Shown piece by piece: positions 26,513 to 34,571 of a DNA stretch of 58,331 nt. Under the pieces are notes generated by a model. That model did not search any database and had not been told where the DNA came from. It saw only the letters and a list, made by a program, of their open reading frames with translations. Made by a program: the position numbers and the translations under genes. The stretch's first letter is position 1. Every line of letters starts with the position of its first letter. This stretch comes from Microcystis wesenbergii FACHB-1317 (GTDB lineage Bacteria; Cyanobacteriota; Cyanobacteriia; Cyanobacteriales; Microcystaceae), in assembly GCF_014696875.1 (NCBI RefSeq), contig NZ_JACJQV010000197.1:1-58331 (forward strand), written 5' to 3'.

Positions 26513-29086
26513 TTAGGTAAATACAATTGTATCAAAATAAGTGTAGTCAAATACGGCTGAGGTCAAAAATGTATCAGACATTTCCTGTTCAGAACGCAAA
26601 GATTGTTGAGATCGACCATCAAATTCATCAGTTATGTTATGATCTTCTGAAAATTTGCCTTTTCCTTGAAATAACAATTTTTCCTGGATTTGATGGTCTT
26701 CTTGAAATTGTTGTTCATAAGCAATCTTGGCACAAATTCCCGATGCTTTGACTTTTTCAATTAAACTTTGGATTTGATTGCGTGGATGATCTAAGCTTTC
26801 GTCAAAGCGATCACTGTAACCTGGGATTTGCCAAGGAATCTTAACTGTAAAACCTCCCGGAGTTATTTGATAAAAAGAGAATGTAACCTCCAATGAATAA
26901 GATTTAGCTTGTTCCTCAGATGTAATTGAATTAGTTGCGTTACTTTCAAACAAAGAAAAGTCAAACAGAGTGTAATCAAAAGTAACTTGTGGGTTGCCAA
27001 TATCCGCTTCTATTGACCATTCAGATTGACCTAAAGGTAAACTCGGCATAGCTCCCACAAGTGGAGGTTTAGGAATTGTTACTCCATTTACCATAGCTGA
27101 ACCATCTGGTAGGAGTAATAAAATTTCATTGATATTGAGACTTGCTTCATATTTTATAGATTGATTATTAGTGAGATTCTTTAGAACAATATTCGTCAAA
27201 GGTGATAAAGAACCTTGCGGATTGTTACGATTATCTAAAATCTTGATTTGAATCGCAGGAATAGCTGGAACAGCATTGGGGTTTTGGACATTAAATTTAT
27301 CAATATGAGGATGAATTGTGTATTTATGAAAGACTAATTCAGGAAAAAATTCAATTACCCGAATTAACTGACGATAAACCTTAAGGGTTCCATTTTTTTT
27401 AAGAATACGATAAACTTGTCCTTGGCTGGCATCAGTAAGCAACCAACACTGTTGAGATTTCTCTAACACAATAGTTGTCCCAAATGCCAAAATTAATCCT
27501 TTTTCTCGAAAGACTTGCTGAAGTTCTGCGGGTACGGTAAGTTTACTAAGAAAGGATTCTAGAGTTATCGGAATGTCAAAAAGGTAAGATTCCCAAGGTT
27601 TGATCTCTTGGCTATCATCCGTACTCATTCCTAAGTTTGCAGCAACAATTTTGACAATTCCCTCTTGAGTTGAAGCACCGGACTTTAAAACATCGATTAG
27701 GCGTTGAAGACGTTTGCGATAGACAGTAATACTTTTTTCTAAATAAGTGGGATAGGCTGTTTCTAATAGTAAGCGATTCAGCAGTTTAATTTGTGATTTA
27801 GACTGAATCAAGCTTTGTATTTCGAGAGATAAGCTTTTAAAAGTAAAACTTTTTTTATTATTTTCATAGAATTTGTCATCAGTTAAAATTTTCTGATTGA
27901 AAGCTTGAGCAAGTTGTTGAGCTACTTCTATTGCTGTCGGCGTTTTACTGGAGGGAATTTCCTCTGGATAAACCGATTCTAATAGCATTCGATTGAGTCG
28001 GATTAAATCATCTCCAACGATGACTTGAGATAAAAGGTATTCTGCTGCGGGGGAAAGCTTGGCTATTTCTATATTGGTGGTATTCTCTGGAACCGATAAC
28101 AAACTAGATAAACTAATTTTGCCAATTTCTAATAAACTGTTGATTGCTTGGGTTGATAAAAATGTAGTCGCTGCTTCAGCTTGATTAATTACAGCAAGTA
28201 ATTGTTGGACAAAGGAGATATTTTTAAATAAAGCTTTTAATTGATTTTTTAAGTCAATCTCAATTTCAGGCGTAATATCTTGAGGTTGAAAAGGCGGGTT
28301 TTGTCGAGAAAGTATTCTTTGAATGTCTAGAGATAAACGCCGATACAATCCTTTTGCTAATACTATTTTTACTGGTTCTAAGCCTTGAGTAATTTGTTGG
28401 AACAGGTTGATCTGTAAATTTCTTTGTTGCAGGTATTTATAAAGATTACGATCTTCTTGTAAAATCTTATTAAATTCTTTAATTAGTACAAGATTTAAAT
28501 CGGTGTTAACAGATGCTGAACCATCATAATTGAATAATTTTTCCTTAGTTTCTGCTGATAATTTATCGCGCAGATAGCTGGTAAAAGCATCCTCTCCAAT
28601 AATAAACTTAACAATTAGTAATGCTTGAAATTGAAAATTCTTGGAGAAGTAGGAATTGTTAACATGATATTTATTGATTAAATTTTCTGTATTTTCAAAT
28701 AATTTAATTTTTGTAAAAATATAACTCGATAAAGGGTTTTCTGAATCAACCAATTCTTTCACTAATAGGGAGATTTGTGTAAAATCCCTAGGCTGAAATT
28801 CGGGATTGACTGTGGTTAATTGGGATGTTCCCCCCAATTCCGCTAACATAAGAGCAAAGATTTTATCTAAATCTCCTTTTTGGGTAGCGGTGAAACCCAG
28901 AGAACCAAAATTGTCTGCTGTATTAATAAAATGAGATTTTAAGACACGGATTAAATCCTGCTCCACTTCGTCTAGTATCTCTCCAAAAACATCCAAAAAT
29001 TGAGGCAAAAAACTCTTAGGATCTTCGGGAGGATAGAAGTGGGGAAACCGACTTATGATACTAGCTGTTCTACCACTAATCGCCAT
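26513..29086 (-). CDS. Enlarged gpI-like baseplate wedge protein
   Basis: 857 residues, far longer than phage P2 gpI (about 180) and longer than most eCIS Afp12-type proteins. The N-terminus (IISRFPHFYPPEDPKSFLPQ, then FLDVFGEILDEVEQDLIRVL) matches the tail-protein-I start. A helical insertion follows with two copies of a motif near residues 360 (RLNRMLLESVYPEEI) and 433 (LLNRLLLETAYPTYL); the motif recurs in the 1201-residue protein. The C-terminal 250 residues are beta-rich. It starts after GGAGAAAACA and has its own consensus promoter at 29181-29209. It would form the outer wedge joining baseplate J to the fibre. Confidence 0.75.
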   Translation of the reverse strand: MAISGRTASIISRFPHFYPPEDPKSFLPQFLDVFGEILDEVEQDLIRVLKSHFINTADNFGSLGFTATQKGDLDKIFALMLAELGGTSQLTTVNPEFQPRDFTQISLLVKELVDSENPLSSYIFTKIKLFENTENLINKYHVNNSYFSKNFQFQALLIVKFIIGEDAFTSYLRDKLSAETKEKLFNYDGSASVNTDLNLVLIKEFNKILQEDRNLYKYLQQRNLQINLFQQITQGLEPVKIVLAKGLYRRLSLDIQRILSRQNPPFQPQDITPEIEIDLKNQLKALFKNISFVQQLLAVINQAEAATTFLSTQAINSLLEIGKISLSSLLSVPENTTNIEIAKLSPAAEYLLSQVIVGDDLIRLNRMLLESVYPEEIPSSKTPTAIEVAQQLAQAFNQKILTDDKFYENNKKSFTFKSLSLEIQSLIQSKSQIKLLNRLLLETAYPTYLEKSITVYRKRLQRLIDVLKSGASTQEGIVKIVAANLGMSTDDSQEIKPWESYLFDIPITLESFLSKLTVPAELQQVFREKGLILAFGTTIVLEKSQQCWLLTDASQGQVYRILKKNGTLKVYRQLIRVIEFFPELVFHKYTIHPHIDKFNVQNPNAVPAIPAIQIKILDNRNNPQGSLSPLTNIVLKNLTNNQSIKYEASLNINEILLLLPDGSAMVNGVTIPKPPLVGAMPSLPLGQSEWSIEADIGNPQVTFDYTLFDFSLFESNATNSITSEEQAKSYSLEVTFSFYQITPGGFTVKIPWQIPGYSDRFDESLDHPRNQIQSLIEKVKASGICAKIAYEQQFQEDHQIQEKLLFQGKGKFSEDHNITDEFDGRSQQSLRSEQEMSDTFLTSAVFDYTYFDTIVFT

Positions 29087-29180
29087 TGTTTTCTCCGTCT
29101 AGGAACACAAGATGAGAGTAGGGTCGCAAGAAAGCAGGGTTGCGGTAGAAATGAGACCGTTCTCAACAACCATGGGAATC

Positions 29181-29209
29181 ATTATAGCAGGTATGGCTAG
29201 TTAAAGCAA
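29181..29209 (-). promoter_or_regulatory. Internal promoter ahead of the gpI-like gene
   Basis: On the minus strand, TTGCTT and TATAAT are separated by 17 bp, and TGC immediately precedes the -10 box. The core CTGCTATAATGATT and about 45 bp of the following leader match a second promoter at 38359-38386 upstream of the 1201-residue protein gene. Confidence 0.7.
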
Positions 29210-29272
29210 GCATTTATAGTTATTTCAACTAAAAATGAAACAAGTAAACTGGGTATTAGGGTGTTAGCTTCC

Positions 29273-29344
29273 GTAGGGGCGAAGCATTCGGATAAGAAAT
29301 CTATGGTTTCAGCGATAGGTTATGCTCGAATGCTTCGCCCCTAC
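29273..29344. mobile_element. MITE copy inside the particle operon
   Basis: GTAGGGGCGAAGCATTCG and CGAATGCTTCGCCCCTAC are terminal inverted repeats around a 36-bp interior. The interior is the reverse complement, with several substitutions, of the interior of the copies at 20005-20077 and 46098-46170. It lies in the J-I gap, not in a gene. Confidence 0.88.
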
Positions 29345-29406
29345 AACTTATGTCTCAAACTTATTTGCAATGACTATATATCAGGTACGGATGATTGACC
29401 ACAATC

Positions 29407-29443
29407 AAAAAACTCTGTGTCCTCTGTGTCTGGAGTGGTTTTT
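29407..29443. repeat. Dispersed CACAGAG repeat, copy 4 (inverted)
   Basis: AAAAAACTCTGTGTCCTCTG is followed by TGTCTGGAGTGG. It is the reverse complement of the unit at 21899, 22510 and 23324, with small differences. It lies just past the baseplate J stop codon. Confidence 0.75.
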
Positions 29444-29472
29444 AATTAGTTGAAATATTCCAGTGCTTAGCG

Positions 29473-31659
29473 TTATTTCACTTCTACTGTTTCTGGAAGG
29501 TTGATTTCCTTGATTATTTCGACGGAACGAACATGAATCTCTTTATTGTTGTTAATATTTCTTGTTTGAGTGCGGTTATCAGCTTGAGAAGTTGCTTTTA
29601 GGTCAAAATTTTCGATAACGTAAGTAACGCCTCGCAATAAATTTTGTAATTCCGGCGAACTAATTGGTGTAAGAATAGCTTGTTGCAAACTTGTATAAGA
29701 CAAGTTTTTCCCTTGTTCCAGCCTCGGAAATTCTTCAATGGCTTTAGTAACAGCTTTTTGTATTGGTTCAATCACATCTGTTTGCTTGAAGCCACTAGGA
29801 GAAGGATTGGGAATTACCAATTTTAAACTTAATTTAGTAATATATACCTTGATACTTTCAATCTCGCTAGTTACACAAAAATTACCAAGTTGCGCTTTTT
29901 CCCATTGTTTAACTTCAATTTGCTTTTGATTTATTCTTAATTCTTCTTGATCATTAATCAGAGTAATAAAATCATTGATATCAAGCTTGACTGGCATATC
30001 ATTAACAACATTTTTGACCGCTTTTTCTAACCCATCAATATCCACGTTTTCTTCGGGTTTAAGAGTCTCTAAATAAGCATTCAAACTGTCAATAATTATT
30101 TTCTTGATTTGTTTTTTTTCTTCATCATTAGTTTTGTTAGGAGGGGTAAATTGAACTGCGCCAACAATTTTCAGAATGTTACGATAAATAAACAGATTGG
30201 CTTCGTCTAATTCCGCTTTTTCGGCAAAACTCAATTTAATTTCTTCTGGTGTAACTACTGCTAAAGGCGATAAATCTGAAGCTTGTACTTGTAACTTCAA
30301 GTCTTTATCTTTAACGGTGATTTGAGCTTCAGCAATTTTATTTTTAATATCTTCTTTTTTCACTGATTCACCAGATTTTAGATTTGTGAAATATTCTGAT
30401 AATTTATCGATAATTTCTTGTTGTTGAGAAGCTTTAATATCCTGATTGATTTTAAATTGAATCCCAATAGGAACTGTTTTCACTTGTGAAGTTACCCAAA
30501 TCTTATGCAGATAGATTTTTTGCGCTTCCTCAATATCAATTTGCTTTCGAGAATCATTATCAGCATAACATTGAGTTGGTGTACTGGGAATAGAGCCATT
30601 GTCTATTGGGACATAGGTACAAATTTCAAAACGCTCTATATTATAGATATTTGTTACAGAAAGAATTTGGCGAGTCAGTTGAGAAAACAACAAGGGTTGT
30701 CCCATTTTTGTTTGACTAATATAATTAATAATGCTTTCTTCAACAGATTTTTCTATTGTCTTGCGCTCCATTTCTGATATTTTTATAGCTGGATTAATTT
30801 CAATCTTAAATACAGCATCTATAGTAACAAAAATAGCTGATTGTAAACGAACAAATACCCCTGCTGCTCTAACTTTATCAATCTGGTTTTTGAGACTTTG
30901 AACTTTAGTTTCATTGCTAAAATCAACGCCATCGACAAATATGTCAACTAAACCATATTTTTTGTCAGGATCATTAAACCTTTCAATCAGTTTAACTTCT
31001 TTAACGCTCGGCTGACTTAAAAGTGCATTTTCCAGAGCAATATTAGAAGCTTTTCCAGAAGAAATCAGGGCAATTTTGGCTCTTTTTCGTAATTCTTCAT
31101 CGGTTTCTGTTTTTTTTCCAGTAAACTGTATAGGACTTTTATTGATGACTGATTTAATTCCAGGAATGGGAAGAGGCATAATATTAATTGTCTCCTCCTT
31201 AGTCACCTGTTCTTCTCCTCGTTCTACAGCTTGAATTTTAACATCAAGAGTTTTTGAATTGGCGGGAAAAATTTGGGATTCAATAGTTGTATAAGCTTTT
31301 TTCGGTGATTTTTCACTGTCTTCTGTAGTCACTAAAGTTCCCACAGGAATTTCAATTATGTCGGTTCCTAAATCCCGTTGAAAAGTGACGGTTCCCTCGG
31401 CAAAATCTGGTAATCCTCGTTGAATTCCTAGCAAAGCTACCAACATTTCTAATTGTGAACCTTCTGCTGAATCAATAAAGGCTGACAGATAAACTTGATT
31501 TAATTGTTCGTAGAGTATCCCAATTTCATAAGCAAAAGATTCATACATGGTGCGAATAACGCTACCTACCTGAAAATCTGTCAAAGTAGGAACTTTTTCT
31601 TGGGATTTCTGCACCATGTTGGTGTAGATTTCTTCAAATTTTTTCGGTTCAAAAGTCAT
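29473..31659 (-). CDS. Baseplate J-like protein (gp47/Afp11 type)
   Basis: 728 residues. The N-terminal region (FQVGSVIRTMYESFAYEIGI, LYEQLNQVYLSAFIDSAEGS) and VALLGIQRGLPDFAEGTVTF followed by EIPVGTLVTT are the baseplate J signatures. TGKKTETDEELRKRAKIALI and GKASNIALENALLSQPSVKEV follow as in Mu gp47-like proteins. The C-terminal 370 residues repeat a beta-alpha domain several times (EIDQ-type IEKSVEESIINYI, KIIIDSLNAYLETL, VIEPIQKAVTKAIEEFP), which makes it larger than phage J proteins (300-400). It is a core wedge subunit of the contractile baseplate. The order gp25 - J - I is conserved across contractile tails. Confidence 0.9.
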   Translation of the reverse strand: MTFEPKKFEEIYTNMVQKSQEKVPTLTDFQVGSVIRTMYESFAYEIGILYEQLNQVYLSAFIDSAEGSQLEMLVALLGIQRGLPDFAEGTVTFQRDLGTDIIEIPVGTLVTTEDSEKSPKKAYTTIESQIFPANSKTLDVKIQAVERGEEQVTKEETINIMPLPIPGIKSVINKSPIQFTGKKTETDEELRKRAKIALISSGKASNIALENALLSQPSVKEVKLIERFNDPDKKYGLVDIFVDGVDFSNETKVQSLKNQIDKVRAAGVFVRLQSAIFVTIDAVFKIEINPAIKISEMERKTIEKSVEESIINYISQTKMGQPLLFSQLTRQILSVTNIYNIERFEICTYVPIDNGSIPSTPTQCYADNDSRKQIDIEEAQKIYLHKIWVTSQVKTVPIGIQFKINQDIKASQQQEIIDKLSEYFTNLKSGESVKKEDIKNKIAEAQITVKDKDLKLQVQASDLSPLAVVTPEEIKLSFAEKAELDEANLFIYRNILKIVGAVQFTPPNKTNDEEKKQIKKIIIDSLNAYLETLKPEENVDIDGLEKAVKNVVNDMPVKLDINDFITLINDQEELRINQKQIEVKQWEKAQLGNFCVTSEIESIKVYITKLSLKLVIPNPSPSGFKQTDVIEPIQKAVTKAIEEFPRLEQGKNLSYTSLQQAILTPISSPELQNLLRGVTYVIENFDLKATSQADNRTQTRNINNNKEIHVRSVEIIKEINLPETVEVK

Positions 31660-31696
31660 AATCTAATTCTCGGTGTTGGTGAAAGGATAATTATGG

Positions 31697-32095
31697 CTAA
31701 AGATTGATGGCTAACTGAATGTTAAGAGCGGTAGATTCTCCTACAGGTTGCAAAATAATTGTTGTTAGTAAAACATTGCGTTTATCTAAGTCGCGAGAAG
31801 GTGGTTCAAATCTAATTTCCTTGATTTCAGCAATCCGAGATTCTTGCTCTAAGCATTCTCTGATATAAAGTTCTGCAAGCTTACGAGTACGAATATTATT
31901 AGGTTCTCCCATTAATAAATAAAGGCGAGATCCATAGGATGGATGTCCTAATTTTGTCAATTCTCCCCGACGAGTATAAAATCTATTAACAATAGCTTGC
32001 GCTAGATTTTTTCGGCCATCAACTCGATTAAGATCTTGTTTTTGTCCTAGTTCCCCCGGTGTTAATTGCAGATCAAATGTATTGAGACTGGTCAT
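31697..32095 (-). CDS. gp25-like baseplate wedge protein
   Basis: 132 residues. DLNRVDGRKNLAQAIVNRFY, TRRGELTKLGHPSYGSRL and EIKEIRFEPPS are the gp25/gpW signature, including the conserved Gly-Glu of the lysozyme-like but non-enzymatic fold. gp25 starts sheath polymerisation on the baseplate wedge in T4, T6SS (TssE) and eCIS (Afp9). It lies 37 nt upstream of baseplate J, as in other contractile systems. Length is normal. Confidence 0.92.
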   Translation of the reverse strand: MTSLNTFDLQLTPGELGQKQDLNRVDGRKNLAQAIVNRFYTRRGELTKLGHPSYGSRLYLLMGEPNNIRTRKLAELYIRECLEQESRIAEIKEIRFEPPSRDLDKRNVLLTTIILQPVGESTALNIQLAINL

Positions 32096-32109
32096 ATTTT
32101 AACCCTCAA

Positions 32110-32679
32110 TTATTTATTTAAGCTTTGTTTGATTTCCTGAATTAATTCCTGTTTCATAGTGGTGGAAAGTTTTCCAGTAATTTCTTTTTCTACGGTAAGA
32201 TTGCCTTTAACCGTCACTGTTTTATTGACAGCAGGACTTAATTCAATGTTACCGGCTAAATCAAAACGAATTGCTGCGCCATTTTCTAGCTTGATTTCTA
32301 ATCCTTGATCTAACAGGGTTAAAGAACAACTCGGTTTTTTATCCCTTTTAATGATAACTTTTCCACTAGCGGGGATGAGTTCAATATTACCCTCCTGAGT
32401 GACTGAGAGTTTATTATTGTTGTCAGTAATTAAAGAAATTCCCTCCTTTTGATGTAGATTAATAAGAGCATGACCGGATTTATTCCCTTCGTGGGGACAA
32501 TTCTGATCTGTGCCTATGCACCATTTACCATTATGGGGTTTTTCGATGCGACTAGGCATATCATAGGGACAGATAAAAATCTGAAGAAAAAGCTCTGGTC
32601 TTTCTGTCGTTTTGTCAACAATTCCATCAGTTTGACTTGAATATTCATAATCGCTGTTTGCGCCTTTAAGTCTGACCAT
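32110..32679 (-). CDS. Spike-associated beta-repeat protein with a Cys/His cluster
   Basis: 189 residues, preceded by AGAGG. The first half contains Cys37, Cys54, Cys61, His63, His70 and His76 (FICPYDMP, KWCIGTDQNCPHEGNKSGH). The second half is short beta-strands of the needle type (GNIELIPASGKVIIKRDK, LDQGLEIKLENGAAIRFDL, then VKGNLTVEKEITGKL). The genes next to it encode the gpV spike and gp25. I infer a second spike or spike-tip adaptor in which the Cys/His residues may hold a metal ion, as PAAR and gpV tips do. No known family is recognised. Confidence 0.65.
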   Translation of the reverse strand: MVRLKGANSDYEYSSQTDGIVDKTTERPELFLQIFICPYDMPSRIEKPHNGKWCIGTDQNCPHEGNKSGHALINLHQKEGISLITDNNNKLSVTQEGNIELIPASGKVIIKRDKKPSCSLTLLDQGLEIKLENGAAIRFDLAGNIELSPAVNKTVTVKGNLTVEKEITGKLSTTMKQELIQEIKQSLNK

Positions 32680-32713
32680 GATTTAAGCCTCTTTGTCAAT
32701 TTTACTTAGTTAA

Positions 32714-33565
32714 TTATCCTACTTTTGTATTTCTTGCTTTAGCTTGAATTGAGTTAATTTTTTCAGTCGGAACCAGAATCGGACAAGGCGCACCTAAATT
32801 TCCCAGATGGGTATGAGTTGTTAACAAAATGTCATCATTGTCGGCGATCGCATTGGCGGGAACTCTCCCCCCAACTTGGATACTAGAAGTAGCAGCATCG
32901 CCAATTTTTATCCCACCTAAACTTTTCAAAGTCAGATTACTACTTGCTGCATCAATAGTAATTCCTCCACTGGCAATTTCAATTTTACAAGTCCCATTAT
33001 CAATCGTCAAAGTCGTCCCTTTAAGAACAATATTACACTGTTGAGTTTTTAAGGTCATATCGCCATCATTAAGATTAATTTCGCATTTCTCATTAGTTGT
33101 TGTGATTTCTTTATCCTTCACTGTCACAATGCTTTTTTCATCTTTACTGGTAATGGTAATCACACTATCTTTATCAATCTTAATTTGACTACCATTTTCC
33201 AGAGGATGTTGTAATAAAAATTCTTGCTCTTGGTTGACAGGTGGCTGATCTTGATCATTGTATAAACGACCAATAATCACAGGAGAATTGAGATCACCCC
33301 CAATAAAAGTAACCAAAACCAGGTCATCAACTTTGGGAATATTTACCCATCCTAAATGGGGAGTAGCAAGGGGAACTTTCCTGAGTTCAAAATCAGTTCC
33401 GTCTGGTTGCCTTTTATTTTTCAATTTTACTGAACATTGATAATTATCTTGATCATTTTCTGCTGAATGAGGAAAAATTGCAGTAACAATACCAAGTTCA
33501 GTAGTGTAGATTTTTTGTGCTTCCTGTTGAGCAACTTTTTTCATTACGCCGACAATTGAATCCAT
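32714..33565 (-). CDS. gpV/gp5-like central spike protein
   Basis: 283 residues. Residues 20-105 are the OB-fold of the gp5/VgrG spike (LGIVTAIFPHS, GWVNIPKVDDLVLVTFIGGD, VIIGRLYND). Residues 125-225 are gp5-type beta-helix repeats (GSQIKIDKDSVITITSKDEK, CKIEIASGGITIDAASSNLT). Near the end, LLTTHTHLGNLGAP carries H251-T-H253, the HxH site that binds iron in P2 gpV. The hub domain (gpD) is a separate gene, unlike fused VgrG. Its start overlaps the gpD stop (TAATG, 33563-33567), so the two are translated together in fixed proportion. Confidence 0.9.
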   Translation of the reverse strand: MDSIVGVMKKVAQQEAQKIYTTELGIVTAIFPHSAENDQDNYQCSVKLKNKRQPDGTDFELRKVPLATPHLGWVNIPKVDDLVLVTFIGGDLNSPVIIGRLYNDQDQPPVNQEQEFLLQHPLENGSQIKIDKDSVITITSKDEKSIVTVKDKEITTTNEKCEINLNDGDMTLKTQQCNIVLKGTTLTIDNGTCKIEIASGGITIDAASSNLTLKSLGGIKIGDAATSSIQVGGRVPANAIADNDDILLTTHTHLGNLGAPCPILVPTEKINSIQAKARNTKVG

Positions 33566-34548
33566 TAGACTTCCTCCCAGTGAATAGTAGTATAAAATCC
33601 CTTGTGACGAGATAAATAATGTTCTACTCCCGTAATCTTAAAAGTACCATTAAGCGACGATATTGGCATTTTAGCAATTTCAACACCGTCGCCTAATTTA
33701 GCTTCAGGTTCCCCCACAACTTTAATCACTCCTTTTTGTTTTTTCTGGTATTTGTTTAAGTAAGCTTTAGCAATTTTGTTGGCAATATCTTGAGTTCTAG
33801 CAGTAGAATCTTCTAGTTGCAAAGTTGCTGGAGATTTTTTGCCATCAGTTCCTTTAACCTCTTTTTTAGTGAGCCAAGATACAGCTTTTTCCCCTTGTCC
33901 CTGACTAGCGGGACTTTCCCCATAAACTTCTACCCCAGATTGCAAGGGATTTTCCTCCATCTGTTCCCAAGCAAGAAGATTAATGCCATACTCAAATTTA
34001 TGTTTTTTTGAGGTTTTATAGGGAGCAAAAACTAATTGGTCTTCAATATTAGCATACAGATCAAAGCCGCATTTCTGAGCTAAGATTTGTAAATTTTCAT
34101 AAACTGTGTGCTGATTTCCGATAACATAGACAGGAAATTTAATCCCATTGTCAACTTGCTTAACTTTCAACCCCAATATATTTTGAGCAATATTTTTTAC
34201 TATATCTCCAGCAAAGGACTTTTCATAGAGGAGGTTAAATTTTGCCTTCGTCAAGCTACTAAAACTACTCATAGCTTCAATATTTACCTGATCAACCTGC
34301 CATTTTATCTGGCTAATTTTACCTTGAAAAACCTGACTTAATTGAGAATTACTTCCTAATTTAACTGTTATCGATTCATCAAGAGAGGGAGCCAACGAAT
34401 CAGCAAGAATGAGGGAAATCTGACATAAATTTACAGGAATATTCAATGAAGAACTTACCCGCAAGTTTAAAACCAACGATGAATCATCAACCGTATAAGT
34501 GGTAGTACCAATCGTTACTTTATAGTTAACTTGTAGAGGTTGATTCAT
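33565..34548 (-). CDS. gpD-like baseplate hub protein (late control D)
   Basis: 327 residues after a strong AAGGAGG site. An N-terminal tube-like beta domain (YKVTIGTTTYTVDDSSLVLN) is followed by KSFAGDIVKNIAQNILGLKV, YENLQILAQKCGFDLYANIE and a C-terminal domain with GVIKVVGEPEAKLGDGVEIA and FKITGVEHYLSRHKGFYTTI. This is the late-control D/gp27 layout that adapts the sixfold tube to the threefold spike. It lies directly after the tape-measure-like gene and is coupled to the spike gene. Confidence 0.9.
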   Translation of the reverse strand: MNQPLQVNYKVTIGTTTYTVDDSSLVLNLRVSSSLNIPVNLCQISLILADSLAPSLDESITVKLGSNSQLSQVFQGKISQIKWQVDQVNIEAMSSFSSLTKAKFNLLYEKSFAGDIVKNIAQNILGLKVKQVDNGIKFPVYVIGNQHTVYENLQILAQKCGFDLYANIEDQLVFAPYKTSKKHKFEYGINLLAWEQMEENPLQSGVEVYGESPASQGQGEKAVSWLTKKEVKGTDGKKSPATLQLEDSTARTQDIANKIAKAYLNKYQKKQKGVIKVVGEPEAKLGDGVEIAKMPISSLNGTFKITGVEHYLSRHKGFYTTIHWEEV

Positions 34549-34571
34549 AAATTTAGTTTAACCTCCTTCTC

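Larger units (their letters stand above)
29087..29472. other. 386-nt gap inside the particle operon with promoter, MITE and repeat
   Basis: Between the stop of the baseplate J gene and the wedge start the operon is interrupted by no gene. The gap contains a minus-strand promoter and leader (about 29090-29209), an inverted copy of the GTAGGGGCGAAGCATTCGG MITE (29273-29344) and a CACAGAG repeat (29407-29443). Two mobile or repeat units have therefore landed here, and the promoter may restore expression of the downstream genes. Confidence 0.8.
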
